The notes beneath the pieces were generated by a model. It saw only the letters and a program-made list of their open reading frames with translations, ran no database searches and had not been told where the DNA came from. Position numbers and translations under genes: made by a program. Below are positions 8,290-16,802 of a DNA stretch of 64,000 nucleotides, one piece after another (the stretch's first letter is position 1; each line of letters begins with the position of its first letter). The stretch lies in assembly GCF_002177115.1 (NCBI RefSeq), contig NZ_MVAG01000114.1, positions 124,001-188,000 of the forward strand, written 5' to 3'. Origin of the DNA: Chryseobacterium mucoviscidosis (lineage in GTDB: Bacteria; Bacteroidota; Bacteroidia; Flavobacteriales; Weeksellaceae).

Positions 8290-8729
8290 TTTTATTTTCT
8301 CACATATTTCACGAATCTACACCGATGTTCGTGTTTGATTTTTTATGTTTTGGCTAAAGCCGGTTGATGTTTTTTAATTTTAAAAGCGGATAACTTTATT
8401 ATTTTTTTATAAAATCAAGCTCGTGCAATTTGTGAAAACATTGTCAATTAAAAATGGACTAAAATCGTTCCTGTTGATCCGTTGTTCTACATATCTTACA
8501 ATATAAAATTGTTTGTCCGTTTATCAACCTAAAGCTTCGACAGGCTCAGCTTGACATCGCTAAAAATCAAGCGTTTAGTATTAGAGGTGTCACACTGAGC
8601 TTGTCGAAGTGCCTGTTATAAATAATTGATTTTCATATCAGTGCATAGTAATAGGTTGTTTAACGGATATTCAAATATAAAATCAAATTTGTGCAATTTG
8701 TGAAAACATTCGTGCAATTAGTGTTTACA
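8290..8729. repeat. intergenic region with dispersed repeat elements
   Basis: No gene was found in this 440-bp gap. It holds a direct repeat of about 35 bp at 8408-8442 and 8676-8710 (sharing TATAAAATCAA, then GTGCAATTTGTGAAAACATT) and an imperfect inverted repeat with arms at 8535-8556 (CTTCGACAGGCTCAG...TGACA) and 8588-8609. A related sequence (CCTTCGAC...GATGACATCGCTAA) recurs near 10111-10152. These look like the short intergenic repeats scattered through flavobacterial genomes. Their function is unknown. Confidence 0.6.
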
Positions 8730-9359
8730 CTACAAATAGTTTTTCCCAACAAAAATCAGCAAATCTCCTGTTTCATATTGAATAGAAACTTCATCTTCCA
8801 CAGCAAAATTTCGTGTTCCGATTCTGGAAGTAATATCTAATTTTCCGTTTATCAAAGCCCAGTTTAATCCTTTGGTCGTAATATTTTCAACTGACGGAAA
8901 CGGATACAAAGAAATCATTTTGTCTTTCACTCCTGTTACAGCAAATTCTTTCGGGATAAAATAATATTCTGAAACTTCATCATAGAATTTGATATCGAAT
9001 TGATCTTTAAAACCAAAAGCCACGGTAAGATTTCCCAGAAAATGATCCTGCTCTCCCCCACTTCCACCGAAAACATCTACTTTTTTAAAATCTTTTTCTG
9101 CAATAATTTCCAAAGCTTTCTGAAAATCCGTTTTATCCTGATCGGGCGTATAAATGAATTTGTCTTCATATATATTTTCATCCGAGCCGGAATGCGAGTC
9201 GAAATCTCCGGAAATAAAATCCAGCTTATCTAAAGGAAAATCCAGGTTTTTTAGATAATGAAAAGCACCGTCTGTACAGGCAATGAGACTGTATTCTTCA
9301 ATGTTGGGAAAAGATTTGGGAGGATCTCCGTTGATGAAAAGCAGTACTTTATCTTTCAT
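8730..9359 (-). CDS. thiamine pyrophosphokinase
   Basis: 210 aa from the ATG at 9357-9359 (MKDKVLLFINGD). A longer frame to 9419 was rejected because the extra 20 residues fall inside the upstream gene and do not look like the family. Family features: ACTDGAFHYL, DFISGDFDS (metal-binding Asp cluster, about residue 50), TPDQDKTDFQKAL and GGSGGEQDHFLGNL (about 95). It transfers pyrophosphate from ATP to thiamine to give thiamine diphosphate. The start overlaps the stop of the cobalamin adenosyltransferase gene by 11 bases, so the two are probably translationally coupled. Confidence 0.87.
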   Translation of the reverse strand: MKDKVLLFINGDPPKSFPNIEEYSLIACTDGAFHYLKNLDFPLDKLDFISGDFDSHSGSDENIYEDKFIYTPDQDKTDFQKALEIIAEKDFKKVDVFGGSGGEQDHFLGNLTVAFGFKDQFDIKFYDEVSEYYFIPKEFAVTGVKDKMISLYPFPSVENITTKGLNWALINGKLDITSRIGTRNFAVEDEVSIQYETGDLLIFVGKNYL

Positions 9360-9918
9360 TCGGGTTCCAGTATTCTTCCGGTTCGTTGTTGATTTTTGAA
9401 ATGTATCTTGCCAAAACAAAAAGATAATCGGAAAGTCTGTTGAGATATTTAATGAGTTCCGGACGCACTTCTTCCGATTCGTTTAAGAATACCAAAGAAC
9501 GTTCTGCTCTTCTGCAGATTGTACGTGCTGCATGTAAAAATGTTGCTGCTTTTCCGCCTCCGGGAAGGATAAAATACTGAAGCGGTTCGCATTTTTCGTC
9601 AAAAGCATCCATCCAGTTTTCAAGTTCTTCGATTTCGGCATCTGAAATGATTAAAGAAAGCCGCGATTTTCCGTTTGCCAACATGAGTTTATCCACCGGA
9701 GTTGCCGCTTCGGAACCTACGGTAAATAAATCGAACTGGATTTTTTTTAGCTGTCTTAACACTTCTTCATCTTCAATATGGCTTTTGGCGATTCCGATGA
9801 AGGAATTCAGCTCGTCTATATTTCCGTAACTGTCGACTCTCGCACTTGCTTTTGAAACTCTTGTTCCGCCGTACAAAGCGGTCTGACCTTTATCTCCTGT
9901 TTTTGTATAAATTTTCAT
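9349..9918 (-). CDS. PduO-type cob(I)alamin adenosyltransferase
   Basis: 189 aa, typical length. The N-terminal ATP-binding motif KIYTKTGDKGQTALYGG and the later VDSYGNIDELNSFIG, FILPGGGKAATFLHAARTICRRAER and YLNRLSDYLFVLAR segments are diagnostic. The enzyme adenosylates cob(I)alamin to coenzyme B12 in the cytosol. It is first in a two-gene unit with thiamine pyrophosphokinase. It is the last chromosomal gene before the ICE. Confidence 0.92.
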   Translation of the reverse strand: MKIYTKTGDKGQTALYGGTRVSKASARVDSYGNIDELNSFIGIAKSHIEDEEVLRQLKKIQFDLFTVGSEAATPVDKLMLANGKSRLSLIISDAEIEELENWMDAFDEKCEPLQYFILPGGGKAATFLHAARTICRRAERSLVFLNESEEVRPELIKYLNRLSDYLFVLARYISKINNEPEEYWNPNER

Positions 9919-10028
9919 AGGACTAAATTAGTTTTTTAAAATTAGGTTTACAAATTTTGAGTTTAAGGAACTTTACATTTGTGATTCCGGCTGCGACCTA
10001 ACCCAGATTGCAGCATTTGTCTGAGCTC

Positions 10029-10073
10029 ATTTATCTTTTCGGCGGCAGCTTCGCTGCCGCCGAAAAGATAAAT
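10029..10073. repeat. perfect inverted repeat, 21-bp arms, 3-nt loop
   Basis: Arms at 10029-10049 and 10053-10073 are perfectly complementary around TTC. The central part is GC-rich (GGCGGCAGC/GCTGCCGCC), the ends AT-rich. It stands in the gap between the last chromosomal gene and the integrase. It lacks a proper T-tract. It could be a strong hairpin, a REP-like element, or a bidirectional terminator. Confidence 0.75.
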
Positions 10074-10455
10074 AGCGAGTGCGGAAAGCTGGAAACAGCT
10101 TCTTAAAAATAAAGATCCTTCGACTGCTTCGCGCTCAGGATGACATCGCTAATACTAACTGTTCTAATAATCTAGTTTTTTTTGTTTTTTTTTAAAAAAG
10201 ATTAGTAAAAAGCAAAAATAAGCAAAACGGTTAAAACCTTTGCTATACAAGGCTTTATAAAAAGAGTAGTCTTAGTTCGGAAGTCGGTGTCTGATAGGTT
10301 TGGGGCTTAAATTGACAAGGTTAGGTTACTAATTCGTTACCGATTGACAAAGGTAATGATATGGCTTAACTGATTATATTTCAGTCTTTTGCGCCCTTTT
10401 CTACATTCCCTTGTAACTCAATGTAATTTAATTTTAAACATTAAACATTTGAGTT

Positions 10456-11706
10456 ATGGAGCAGACAAAAAAATCGACGTTCAAACTGCTTTTCTATTTG
10501 AAAAAGAACGAACTGAAAAAGAACGGTAATGCCCCGATTATGGCACGTATTACCATTGACGGAACCCCTAAGACTTTCGGAACAAAGTTAGAAATTGACC
10601 CCAATAATTGGGATTTGAAACACGGAAGAGTTCAGGGAAAAAGTGCGCAGGCACTAAGCATTAATAAAAAACTGGATAACATACGTGGGCGTATCGACAA
10701 GATTTATGAAGATATGCTGAAGCACGAGGGCTTTGCGACCGCCCAAAAAGTAAAGCTATCTTTTTTAGGTGTTGGTGTAATGGATGATGCAATACTTAAA
10801 GTCTTCAACGACCAAAATGAGGATTTTAAAAAACTGGTCGAAAAGGAAGAACGCTCACAAAGCACCTACAACAAGTATATCACAGTTTACAATCATCTTA
10901 CCACGTTTATCAAAGAACGCTATCATCGTGATGATATGGCTTTCCGGGAATTGACTGCCGATTTTATCCGGGAGTTTGATTTTTACCTCCGGTACGATTT
11001 ACAGTCTTCGCATAATACGGTTTGGGTGTACACGATGCCTTTATTAGCCGTTGTGGAACTGGCTATTAAAAAGGGCTTGATACGTGATAATCCGTTTCAG
11101 GATTATGAAATCAATATGGAAGAAACTGACCGGGGTTATATCCTTAAAGAAGATGTAGAAAAGCTGATGATGTGCGTACCACCGCACCCACGGTATGAAC
11201 TGGTAAAAGACCTGTTTATTTTTAGTTGTTTTACCGGACTTGCTTATGCGGATATTAAAAAACTGACAAGGAACAATATTCAATCATTCTTTGACGGTCA
11301 TCAATGGATTATCAGCAGGAGAAAGAAATCAGATATTGCTTCAAATGTTCGGTTAATGGAAATCCCTAAGCGTATCATTGAGAAGTATCAGGGTACGACA
11401 AGGAATGAATTTATCTTTCCGGTTCCGACTAATGCAACCTGCAATACGCACATAGGTAAACTGGTTGAAAAAGCAGAGATTATTACAGAACAAAAAGTAA
11501 CCTTTCACACGGCAAGGCATACTTTCGGAACAATGTTTTTGACCGAGGGCGTACCGCTTGAAAGCCTTAGCAAAATGATGGGGCATAAAAACATTTCCAC
11601 CACACAGATTTATGCTAAAATTACAAGCCAAAAAATCAGTAAGGATATGGATTTAGTTACCCCTAAATTCAAAGCAATGGAAGAAGCGTTTATGATGGCA
11701 ATATAA
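10456..11706 (+). CDS. int: ICE tyrosine recombinase (integrase)
   Basis: 416 aa with the Bacteroidota order: N-terminal arm-binding domain (FKLLFYLKKNELKKNGNAPI), SAM-like core-binding domain (residues ~115-210), catalytic domain. The catalytic H-x-x-R (FHTARHTFGTMF), H (MMGHKNIS) and Tyr (TTQIYAKI) are present. At the place of the first catalytic Arg the sequence reads CFTGLAYADIKKL, with Ala in place of Arg. IntDOT of CTnDOT also lacks that Arg (it has Ser), and it tolerates mismatches in the overlap region. The gene should integrate and excise the ICE. An intrinsic terminator follows at 11730. Confidence 0.93.
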   Translation: MEQTKKSTFKLLFYLKKNELKKNGNAPIMARITIDGTPKTFGTKLEIDPNNWDLKHGRVQGKSAQALSINKKLDNIRGRIDKIYEDMLKHEGFATAQKVKLSFLGVGVMDDAILKVFNDQNEDFKKLVEKEERSQSTYNKYITVYNHLTTFIKERYHRDDMAFRELTADFIREFDFYLRYDLQSSHNTVWVYTMPLLAVVELAIKKGLIRDNPFQDYEINMEETDRGYILKEDVEKLMMCVPPHPRYELVKDLFIFSCFTGLAYADIKKLTRNNIQSFFDGHQWIISRRKKSDIASNVRLMEIPKRIIEKYQGTTRNEFIFPVPTNATCNTHIGKLVEKAEIITEQKVTFHTARHTFGTMFLTEGVPLESLSKMMGHKNISTTQIYAKITSQKISKDMDLVTPKFKAMEEAFMMAI

Positions 11707-11729
11707 TCGGCTTTTATCTAATCACAATG

Positions 11730-11756
11730 AGCAGAACTTAACGGTTCTGCTTTTTT
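11730..11756 (+). terminator. intrinsic terminator after the integrase
   Basis: AGCAGAAC (11730-11737) pairs with GTTCTGCT (11744-11751) around a 6-nt loop and is followed by a run of T. Confidence 0.85.
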
Positions 11757-12249
11757 ATGCCTATGCTTTTTGTGTAGGTAAAGCACATTTACTTTCCTCT
11801 ATGCAATCCAACGCTGTAAAAGAGCTTATTACCTACTTCAGAAATAGAAAATTGAAAAACGAAACCTTTATCTAACGCTCCCTGCTATTCCATTTTTCAA
11901 ATTTCTATTGCAGGCTATCATAGCCTGGTCATTAATGCCATAAAAATTTAGAACAGAAAATTTCCACAATCAACCGGTAAAAAGGCAGCTAAGTTATAGC
12001 GGGCAGCCACCGCACACACACACCAATAAAAAAAACGAATGAACGGTTTCCCCCTAAAGGAACCCCCATTAAATCATTTTTTTTCTTGGTCATCGCTGTT
12101 GCCCGCTTGGATTATCTGCTTTCTTTTTTCCGGTTTTTCTTTTGGAAAAATTTATGCGAAGCGGAGCAGAGCAAACCACAACGGGAAGCGGGAAACGAGA
12201 AAAGCGAGTGAGTAAATAACATTTTTTCAAACATCAAAATTTTAGCATT
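11757..12249. other. 493-bp non-coding, structured stretch between integrase and DUF932 gene
   Basis: No open frame looks like a gene. The stretch contains an imperfect inverted repeat with 17-base arms (AATAGAAAATTGAAAAA at 11843-11859, TTTTTCAAATTTCTATT at 11893-11909), then a perfect hairpin CAGGCTA-TCA-TAGCCTG at 11911-11927, a CA-rich run near 12010-12022, and T-rich tracts. It may hold arm-type integrase sites or a long regulatory leader for the genes that follow; neither is shown. Confidence 0.4.
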
Positions 12250-13323
12250 ATGGCACACAACATCAATTTCAACGAGCAAACAGGACGTCATTCATTCTTC
12301 AGCGTTCAACAAAAAGCGTGGCACGGTTTGGGGCAAATCGTAGAGCAGTACCCAACAAGCGAGGAAGCAATAGTACACGCAGGTTTAGATTACGAGGTTA
12401 TCAAATCCCCACTGTTTACACAGGGCAGAACAATGAACATAGGCGACAGCGGAGAACTAATTGAATCTAATGACATTTTAGTACCTAACAGTTTCGCAAC
12501 ACTCCGCACAGACACTAATAGACCGTTAGGCGTAGTAGGTAAAGACTACCATATCGTACAAAACCGTGAGGCGTTCAATTTCTTTGATGCTATTGTAGGC
12601 GGAGGCGATGGGATATTGTACGAAACCGCAGGAGCATTGGGCAACGGGGAACGCATTTTTATTACTGCCAAGCTGCCCGACTATATCCGAGTAGGCAAAG
12701 GCGACGATGTTACAGAAAAGTACATCTTCTTAACCACAAGCCACGACGGTAGCGGAAGTATTACCGCAGCATTTACCCCTATCCGTATCGTATGCCAAAA
12801 CACCCTTAACGCATCATTGCGGAGTATGACCAATGTAGTGCGTATCAAACATACGTCAGGAGCAAAACAACGTATCGAGAACGCCCATAAGATTATGGGA
12901 CTTGCCAATACTTTGAGCAACCAATTAGAGGGCATTTTTAACCAGTGGACAAAAGTACGAGTAACAGACCGTGAAGTAAGAAAGTTAATCCAGTTGGCAC
13001 TATGCCCGAACAAAGAAACGCTTGACCTGCTGAAAAAAGGTGCGGAAGATGAGGTTTCCACCGTGTTCAGAAACACCGTAGATGATGCCTTTCAGTACGC
13101 TATGATAAGCGACACTCAACAAATGGAAACTACCAAAGGCACATTGTTCGGGGCTTATAATGCCGTTACAGGCTACTTTCAGAATGTACGCAATTATAGG
13201 GATAGCGAAGCCAAACTACAATCTATTGTAATGTGTGGTACAGCACAGCTAAAGACCCAAAAAGCCTTTGAACTGTGTACAGACTTTGCCTATTCAGGAG
13301 CAGAGATTTTAAACTTCAATTAA
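12250..13323 (+). CDS. DUF932 / phage-plasmid-like protein
   Basis: 357 aa, a full-length DUF932 (TIGR03299-type) protein. Recognised by AWHGLGQIVEQYPTSEEA near residue 23, YHIVQNREAFNFFDAI near 105, TTSHDGSGSI near 165 and IRIVCQNTLNASL near 182. The family is carried by phages, plasmids and ICEs and its role is not settled; some members are annotated as LGT/MobP-linked or antirestriction-associated. It leads a run of five plus-strand genes (to 14934) that travel together on Bacteroidota ICEs. Confidence 0.85.
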   Translation: MAHNINFNEQTGRHSFFSVQQKAWHGLGQIVEQYPTSEEAIVHAGLDYEVIKSPLFTQGRTMNIGDSGELIESNDILVPNSFATLRTDTNRPLGVVGKDYHIVQNREAFNFFDAIVGGGDGILYETAGALGNGERIFITAKLPDYIRVGKGDDVTEKYIFLTTSHDGSGSITAAFTPIRIVCQNTLNASLRSMTNVVRIKHTSGAKQRIENAHKIMGLANTLSNQLEGIFNQWTKVRVTDREVRKLIQLALCPNKETLDLLKKGAEDEVSTVFRNTVDDAFQYAMISDTQQMETTKGTLFGAYNAVTGYFQNVRNYRDSEAKLQSIVMCGTAQLKTQKAFELCTDFAYSGAEILNFN

Positions 13324-13374
13324 TCATCTAAGGCGACTGCCTGCAAAGGTGGTCGCCTACTAAAAACAAAAGAT

Positions 13375-13782
13375 ATGAAAGCATTAGATAAAATGGATAG
13401 CCTCGATAAAGTGGGCTTATTATGCAAACTGTTTCCCGCAGAACTGGAGAACCTGCAAAACGCTATAAAAACGCAATGCGACTACTTTTTGCAAAATGAA
13501 ACCGCCTTTCGTGAGGGTTGGTATCAAAAGGGATTTTTCACGGCTGAATTTTGGTACAGGCTTGTGCAGAATGCACAAAAAGGAACAGCCCAAAATGAAC
13601 CTCTTTGGAAACGCCCGAACTGGTTTACAGACCATTTTTTTGACGGACACAATTCAATTTTCGCTATTCACTGCCTGATTGAATATACAGAGGATGCACA
13701 ATGCAACCTTCAATTAAAACAGACGATACACCTGCTTTTCGGGACTGACAAATTTTTACAGATAACCTTAAACGATAAATAA
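13375..13782 (+). CDS. ICE-associated hypothetical protein
   Basis: 135 aa, not recognised. It is rich in aromatic residues (EGWYQKGFFTAEFWYRLVQ, RPNWFTDHFFDGHNSIFAIH), has no signal peptide or membrane segment, and looks like a small soluble globular protein. It begins 51 bases after the DUF932 gene and ends two bases before the Api92-like gene, so the three are almost certainly one transcript. Function unknown. Confidence 0.7.
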   Translation: MKALDKMDSLDKVGLLCKLFPAELENLQNAIKTQCDYFLQNETAFREGWYQKGFFTAEFWYRLVQNAQKGTAQNEPLWKRPNWFTDHFFDGHNSIFAIHCLIEYTEDAQCNLQLKQTIHLLFGTDKFLQITLNDK

Positions 13783-13784
13783 TT

Positions 13785-14279
13785 ATGGCTAATTGGTGCA
13801 ACAATACGGTTGTTTTTGAGGGAACATCCGAAGCAATCGAACAGATAACACAGCTATTCAAATCAATGGCTGAACAGGAACAGAAAGACGACTGCGGGCA
13901 ATTACCCGATTTCGTACAGGACACTCACGGAGATTATTTCTACAATATCAGTCAGGACAATGAAAGTGCGGGCGTATTCCAGTATGAAACAAAATGGTCG
14001 CCAAATACGGAAGCCGTGAAGCAGATAGCCGAACATTTAAAAGTGGACTTTACACACGAGTATGAGGAATTAGGATGCTTAGTATATGGTCAGGCAATAT
14101 TTGAAGACGGCATACTAACAAACACCTGCTTAGATAGTCAGGACTTTTGCAGCTATGATTTAGACGAGGACACAGACACGTACCATTTTGAGGGCAAGGA
14201 GTACGACAGCGAATGGGAAATACTCGACACCCTATTAGAACGTAAAATCGAAAATCAGTTAAACACCACTAAAATTTAG
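13785..14279 (+). CDS. Api92-like / DUF1281 ferredoxin-fold protein
   Basis: 164 aa. The start MANWCNNTVVFEGTSEAI is the hallmark of the Api92/YubB family found on phages and plasmids, and the acidic tail with aromatic positions (ETKWSPNTEAVKQIAEHL; YEELGCLVYG) fits as well. The exact role is unknown; homologues accompany antirestriction and anti-defence genes. The high Asp/Glu content (strongly acidic) is compatible with DNA mimicry, but that is speculation. Two bases separate it from the preceding stop. Confidence 0.75.
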   Translation: MANWCNNTVVFEGTSEAIEQITQLFKSMAEQEQKDDCGQLPDFVQDTHGDYFYNISQDNESAGVFQYETKWSPNTEAVKQIAEHLKVDFTHEYEELGCLVYGQAIFEDGILTNTCLDSQDFCSYDLDEDTDTYHFEGKEYDSEWEILDTLLERKIENQLNTTKI

Positions 14280-14283
14280 AACG

Positions 14284-14721
14284 ATGAAACTATCAGATAA
14301 AGCGACAGCACATATTTTGGTTAAAGCCAATACTAACAGCGAATGGGATAATTGCGGGTTTGCAATTATCCACCTATCCGAAGAATGGAAAAAAGAACAG
14401 GAAAAACGGCTTGCACTGGTTAAGCCGTTAGAGGGCAATTCTTATTTCTGCTCAATGAACTACTATGATACGGCAGTAGATTTTTACAGTACAGGCGAAG
14501 ACGATAACCCGAACATTGAAGAAATGCTAAACGGTAAGGAATGGGTATTCGTGGAGCTTGACGAGCAAGAGCAGGAAACGTTTACCGTTCCTGAAAACCG
14601 ACTGGATTGTTTCAGGCTTGTATTGCGGGCAAACGGTACAGGCTACTATACAGCATACGGAAAGCATACGAGCGAAGAATTTTGGACGGAAGAGTTTTCA
14701 TTAATCAAGTTAATTGCTTAA
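14284..14721 (+). CDS. ICE-associated acidic hypothetical protein
   Basis: 145 aa, not recognised. Soluble and acidic (YSTGEDDNPNIEEMLNGKEW, ELDEQEQE). The opening LSDKATAHILVKANTNSEWD and the mid WDNCGFAIIHLSEEW suggest a compact alpha/beta protein. It follows the Api92-like gene by four bases and is presumably cotranscribed with it. Being acidic and in an accessory block next to Api92- and DUF932-type genes, it may be an anti-defence protein; no family signature supports this. Confidence 0.65.
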   Translation: MKLSDKATAHILVKANTNSEWDNCGFAIIHLSEEWKKEQEKRLALVKPLEGNSYFCSMNYYDTAVDFYSTGEDDNPNIEEMLNGKEWVFVELDEQEQETFTVPENRLDCFRLVLRANGTGYYTAYGKHTSEEFWTEEFSLIKLIA

Positions 14722-14739
14722 TCAGAAAAATTCAGCACA

Positions 14740-14934
14740 ATGAAAATCAGAGATAAAAACGGAAATTGGATTGAAGTTACTGACCTCAAAAAAGGTATTT
14801 GGCAAACTGGGTGGTACAAAGAATATCAGCATAACCCACCCGTTGAAAGCGATAAGGAAAGACAGGCATATTGGGCAGATATACACGAGAAATTATTAGC
14901 TTTAAAAGTAGGGTTAAATAACCCGAAAAATTAA
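14740..14934 (+). CDS. small ICE-associated hypothetical protein
   Basis: 64 aa, not recognised. It begins MKIRDKNGNWIEVTDLKKG and contains a Trp-rich stretch (GIWQTGWYKEYQHNPP). It is the last gene of the plus-strand accessory run and is followed by terminator-like hairpins from 14940 to 15003. The start at 14740 and the 18-base gap from the previous stop fit cotranscription. Confidence 0.6.
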   Translation: MKIRDKNGNWIEVTDLKKGIWQTGWYKEYQHNPPVESDKERQAYWADIHEKLLALKVGLNNPKN

Positions 14935-14964
14935 CAAACCGCCTGACCCGAAAAGTCGGGCGGC

Positions 14965-15003
14965 AAAAAGACAGATCCTTCCGATGGTCGGAACAGTCTT
15001 TTT
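14965..15003 (+). terminator. terminator of the accessory gene run
   Basis: AAAAAGAC (14965-14972) and GTCTTTTT (14996-15003) enclose an inner stem TTCCGA-TGG-TCGGAA (about 14979-14993). A second imperfect stem (CCCGA...TCGGG) precedes it at 14947-14959. The stretch from 15004 to 15285 carries no supported gene. Confidence 0.75.
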
Positions 15004-15285
15004 GCATTGAATAGGTGTAACCCCTTTGTCAAAATGCAACCGCTCTGCACTTTCCCCATTTTACATTTTATCAAAATAGGTTACGATATTATTGTGTGGG
15101 ATATTCAGTATCCCATTATTTGTTTTGTAATGACTTCTTTTCTTTCCACACAGCGACCAAAGAAAAGAAGCAAAAGAACGTCGCTTGGTTAATTTTGTCT
15201 TTTGTTTTTTTTGTAAGCTATCAAACAATTTCTAATTGATTAAATTTGAAATTTGTCAACAATTACAAATCGCTAAATCAAAGTA

Positions 15286-16278
15286 ATGATAGAAACTGAA
15301 ATTTCAATAACAGTAAACAGAAAGCCTGATATTAATTTAATAGAACAAAAAATTATCGAAAACAAATTTCAATTTCCAATTTACATACGAGAATATGAAT
15401 TTAGTTATCAAATAAATTTCACGAGCGATTATGAAGAATGGGAATTGGATACAGCAATTCTCAATAGTTTCCCAGGATATGAATTTACTAAAAACCTTGA
15501 AAAAGGGCGAAAAGAAATAAGAATTCAAATAATGAGATACCAGTCTGAATTATCGACTGATGGTTGGGGAAGACAGATTGAAAATCCATTAAATGAAACG
15601 AAATATCTTGTAAAAACCTCAGCAAGCAAACCTGAAAAATTCAGCCCTAAAATCAAAGTTTTATTTGAAGACAAAGAGGAATATTACTTTATTAATATTG
15701 TGGATGGCATTAACAAAACCACCGATGAAAAAGGTTTTTTGTTGTTAGATGACTTCAAAACAAAAAATGAGGATGGCAATGCTGAAATTTTAAAAGATAA
15801 ACTTTACAAATCTCCTCAAGAGGCTTTCCAATGGGGATTTTACAAAATATCTGATGTTGTAGAAAACGATTTTAACATATATCTTGAAAACAAAAAGAAA
15901 GAAATCAGAGAAATTCAAAAGCTACCTCGAAAAATCATCCGTGATTTTATAAATGCTTGTAATAGCTCCGATGAAAGTAATATTCTGAAACATCTTGACG
16001 AACAAATAATTTTTGAGAAACGTAAGAATTGGAAAACCATTTTTGAAGTCGAAGGAATTTCAAAATTCAAAGAATACCTTAGTTCTTCCGAACAAGAATT
16101 ATGCGGCAAGGATTTTAAAATTAGGTCATCTTGGAATTTTAATTTGCCCAATGTCACTATTGGTGTAAAATATTTTCCTTCTTCAGTTGACAAAGGAAGT
16201 AAGTTCAATCTTAAATATGAACAAATGACAATTACATTAGATAATAATAAGATTGTCGGTATTATATATGAAATTTAA
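15286..16278 (+). CDS. unknown 330-aa protein, AT-rich accessory gene
   Basis: No family was recognised. There is no signal peptide or membrane segment. The first half is beta-rich with repeated aromatic/charged patterns (FQFPIYIREYEFSYQINFT), a central block PKIKVLFEDKEEYYFINIVDG, a helical linker KKKEIREIQKLPRKIIRDFI, and a C-terminal ~110-residue part (NACNSSDESNILKHLDEQII, then WNFNLPNVTIGVKYFPSS) that has the look of an NTF2-like/SnoaL cone. Its base composition is lower in GC than the genes on either side, and it has its own terminators around it, so it looks like a recent single-gene cargo insertion. Defence or nutrient roles are equally open. Confidence 0.6.
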   Translation: MIETEISITVNRKPDINLIEQKIIENKFQFPIYIREYEFSYQINFTSDYEEWELDTAILNSFPGYEFTKNLEKGRKEIRIQIMRYQSELSTDGWGRQIENPLNETKYLVKTSASKPEKFSPKIKVLFEDKEEYYFINIVDGINKTTDEKGFLLLDDFKTKNEDGNAEILKDKLYKSPQEAFQWGFYKISDVVENDFNIYLENKKKEIREIQKLPRKIIRDFINACNSSDESNILKHLDEQIIFEKRKNWKTIFEVEGISKFKEYLSSSEQELCGKDFKIRSSWNFNLPNVTIGVKYFPSSVDKGSKFNLKYEQMTITLDNNKIVGIIYEI

Positions 16279-16323
16279 TAAAATTTATCATTGAAATTCG
16301 GATACGAAAATGATTGCTAATAG

Positions 16324-16713
16324 TTACTTGGTCGCTACTTCAATGGCTTTTCTAAAATCATCTGCATCGCTGCCAATAAGCAGATAACCTGCAAAACCAA
16401 TCTCTAAAATAGATTTTACTGTTTTTTCTGTATCAATATCGCTATGGGCAATCAGCTTAATGGTTGGATATTGCGTTCTTAATTTTTGAAGCTGCTCAAG
16501 CACATTCTTGTTGTAAAAATCAAGGTCTATAATACAAACTTTGGGAAGCTCTTTTAATGCTGATAATTGAGATAATCCGTCTTCAATGTTTTCCGAACGA
16601 AATAATACTTCAAGCCCTGAAGCAACGAGGTTATCACAGGTCAAATCCAAAATCGGACTGTTATCATTGATAAAGGCAAGAGTAATTCTTTGTTGTGCTG
16701 TACCAGTTTCCAT
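16324..16713 (-). CDS. stand-alone response-regulator receiver protein
   Basis: 129 aa from the ATG at 16711-16713 (METGTAQQRITLAFINDNSP). A longer start at 16767 would add 18 residues outside the receiver fold and is less likely. The receiver features are LAFINDNSPIL (acidic patch), CIIDLDFYNK (phospho-Asp about residue 63), AHSDID (conserved Thr/Ser region) and a final AGYLLIGSDADDFRKAI (Lys position replaced by Ile-Gly). There is no DNA-binding domain, so output must be by protein contact. It stands next to the excisionase-type HTH genes and could feed a signal into ICE excision; this is inference. Confidence 0.75.
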   Translation of the reverse strand: METGTAQQRITLAFINDNSPILDLTCDNLVASGLEVLFRSENIEDGLSQLSALKELPKVCIIDLDFYNKNVLEQLQKLRTQYPTIKLIAHSDIDTEKTVKSILEIGFAGYLLIGSDADDFRKAIEVATK

Positions 16714-16802
16714 ATCATACCTTTTTTGTGTTGATGTAGCTCCGCACAAAAAAGAAGGCGCAGGCAAACTACACTTACCGACATTGAGGCACTGGTATAC
16801 CC

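Noticed and set aside
9360..9419. Longer start for thiamine pyrophosphokinase
   Set aside because: The extra 20 residues overlap the upstream gene and do not resemble the family.
10029..10073. Hairpin as attL
   Set aside because: A perfect inverted repeat is not an att core, and a chromosomal repeat lies to its right, so the ICE end must be further on.
15007..15192. 61-aa plus-strand frame
   Set aside because: No family match, no promoter or coding pattern, and it lies in a low-complexity gap after the terminator.
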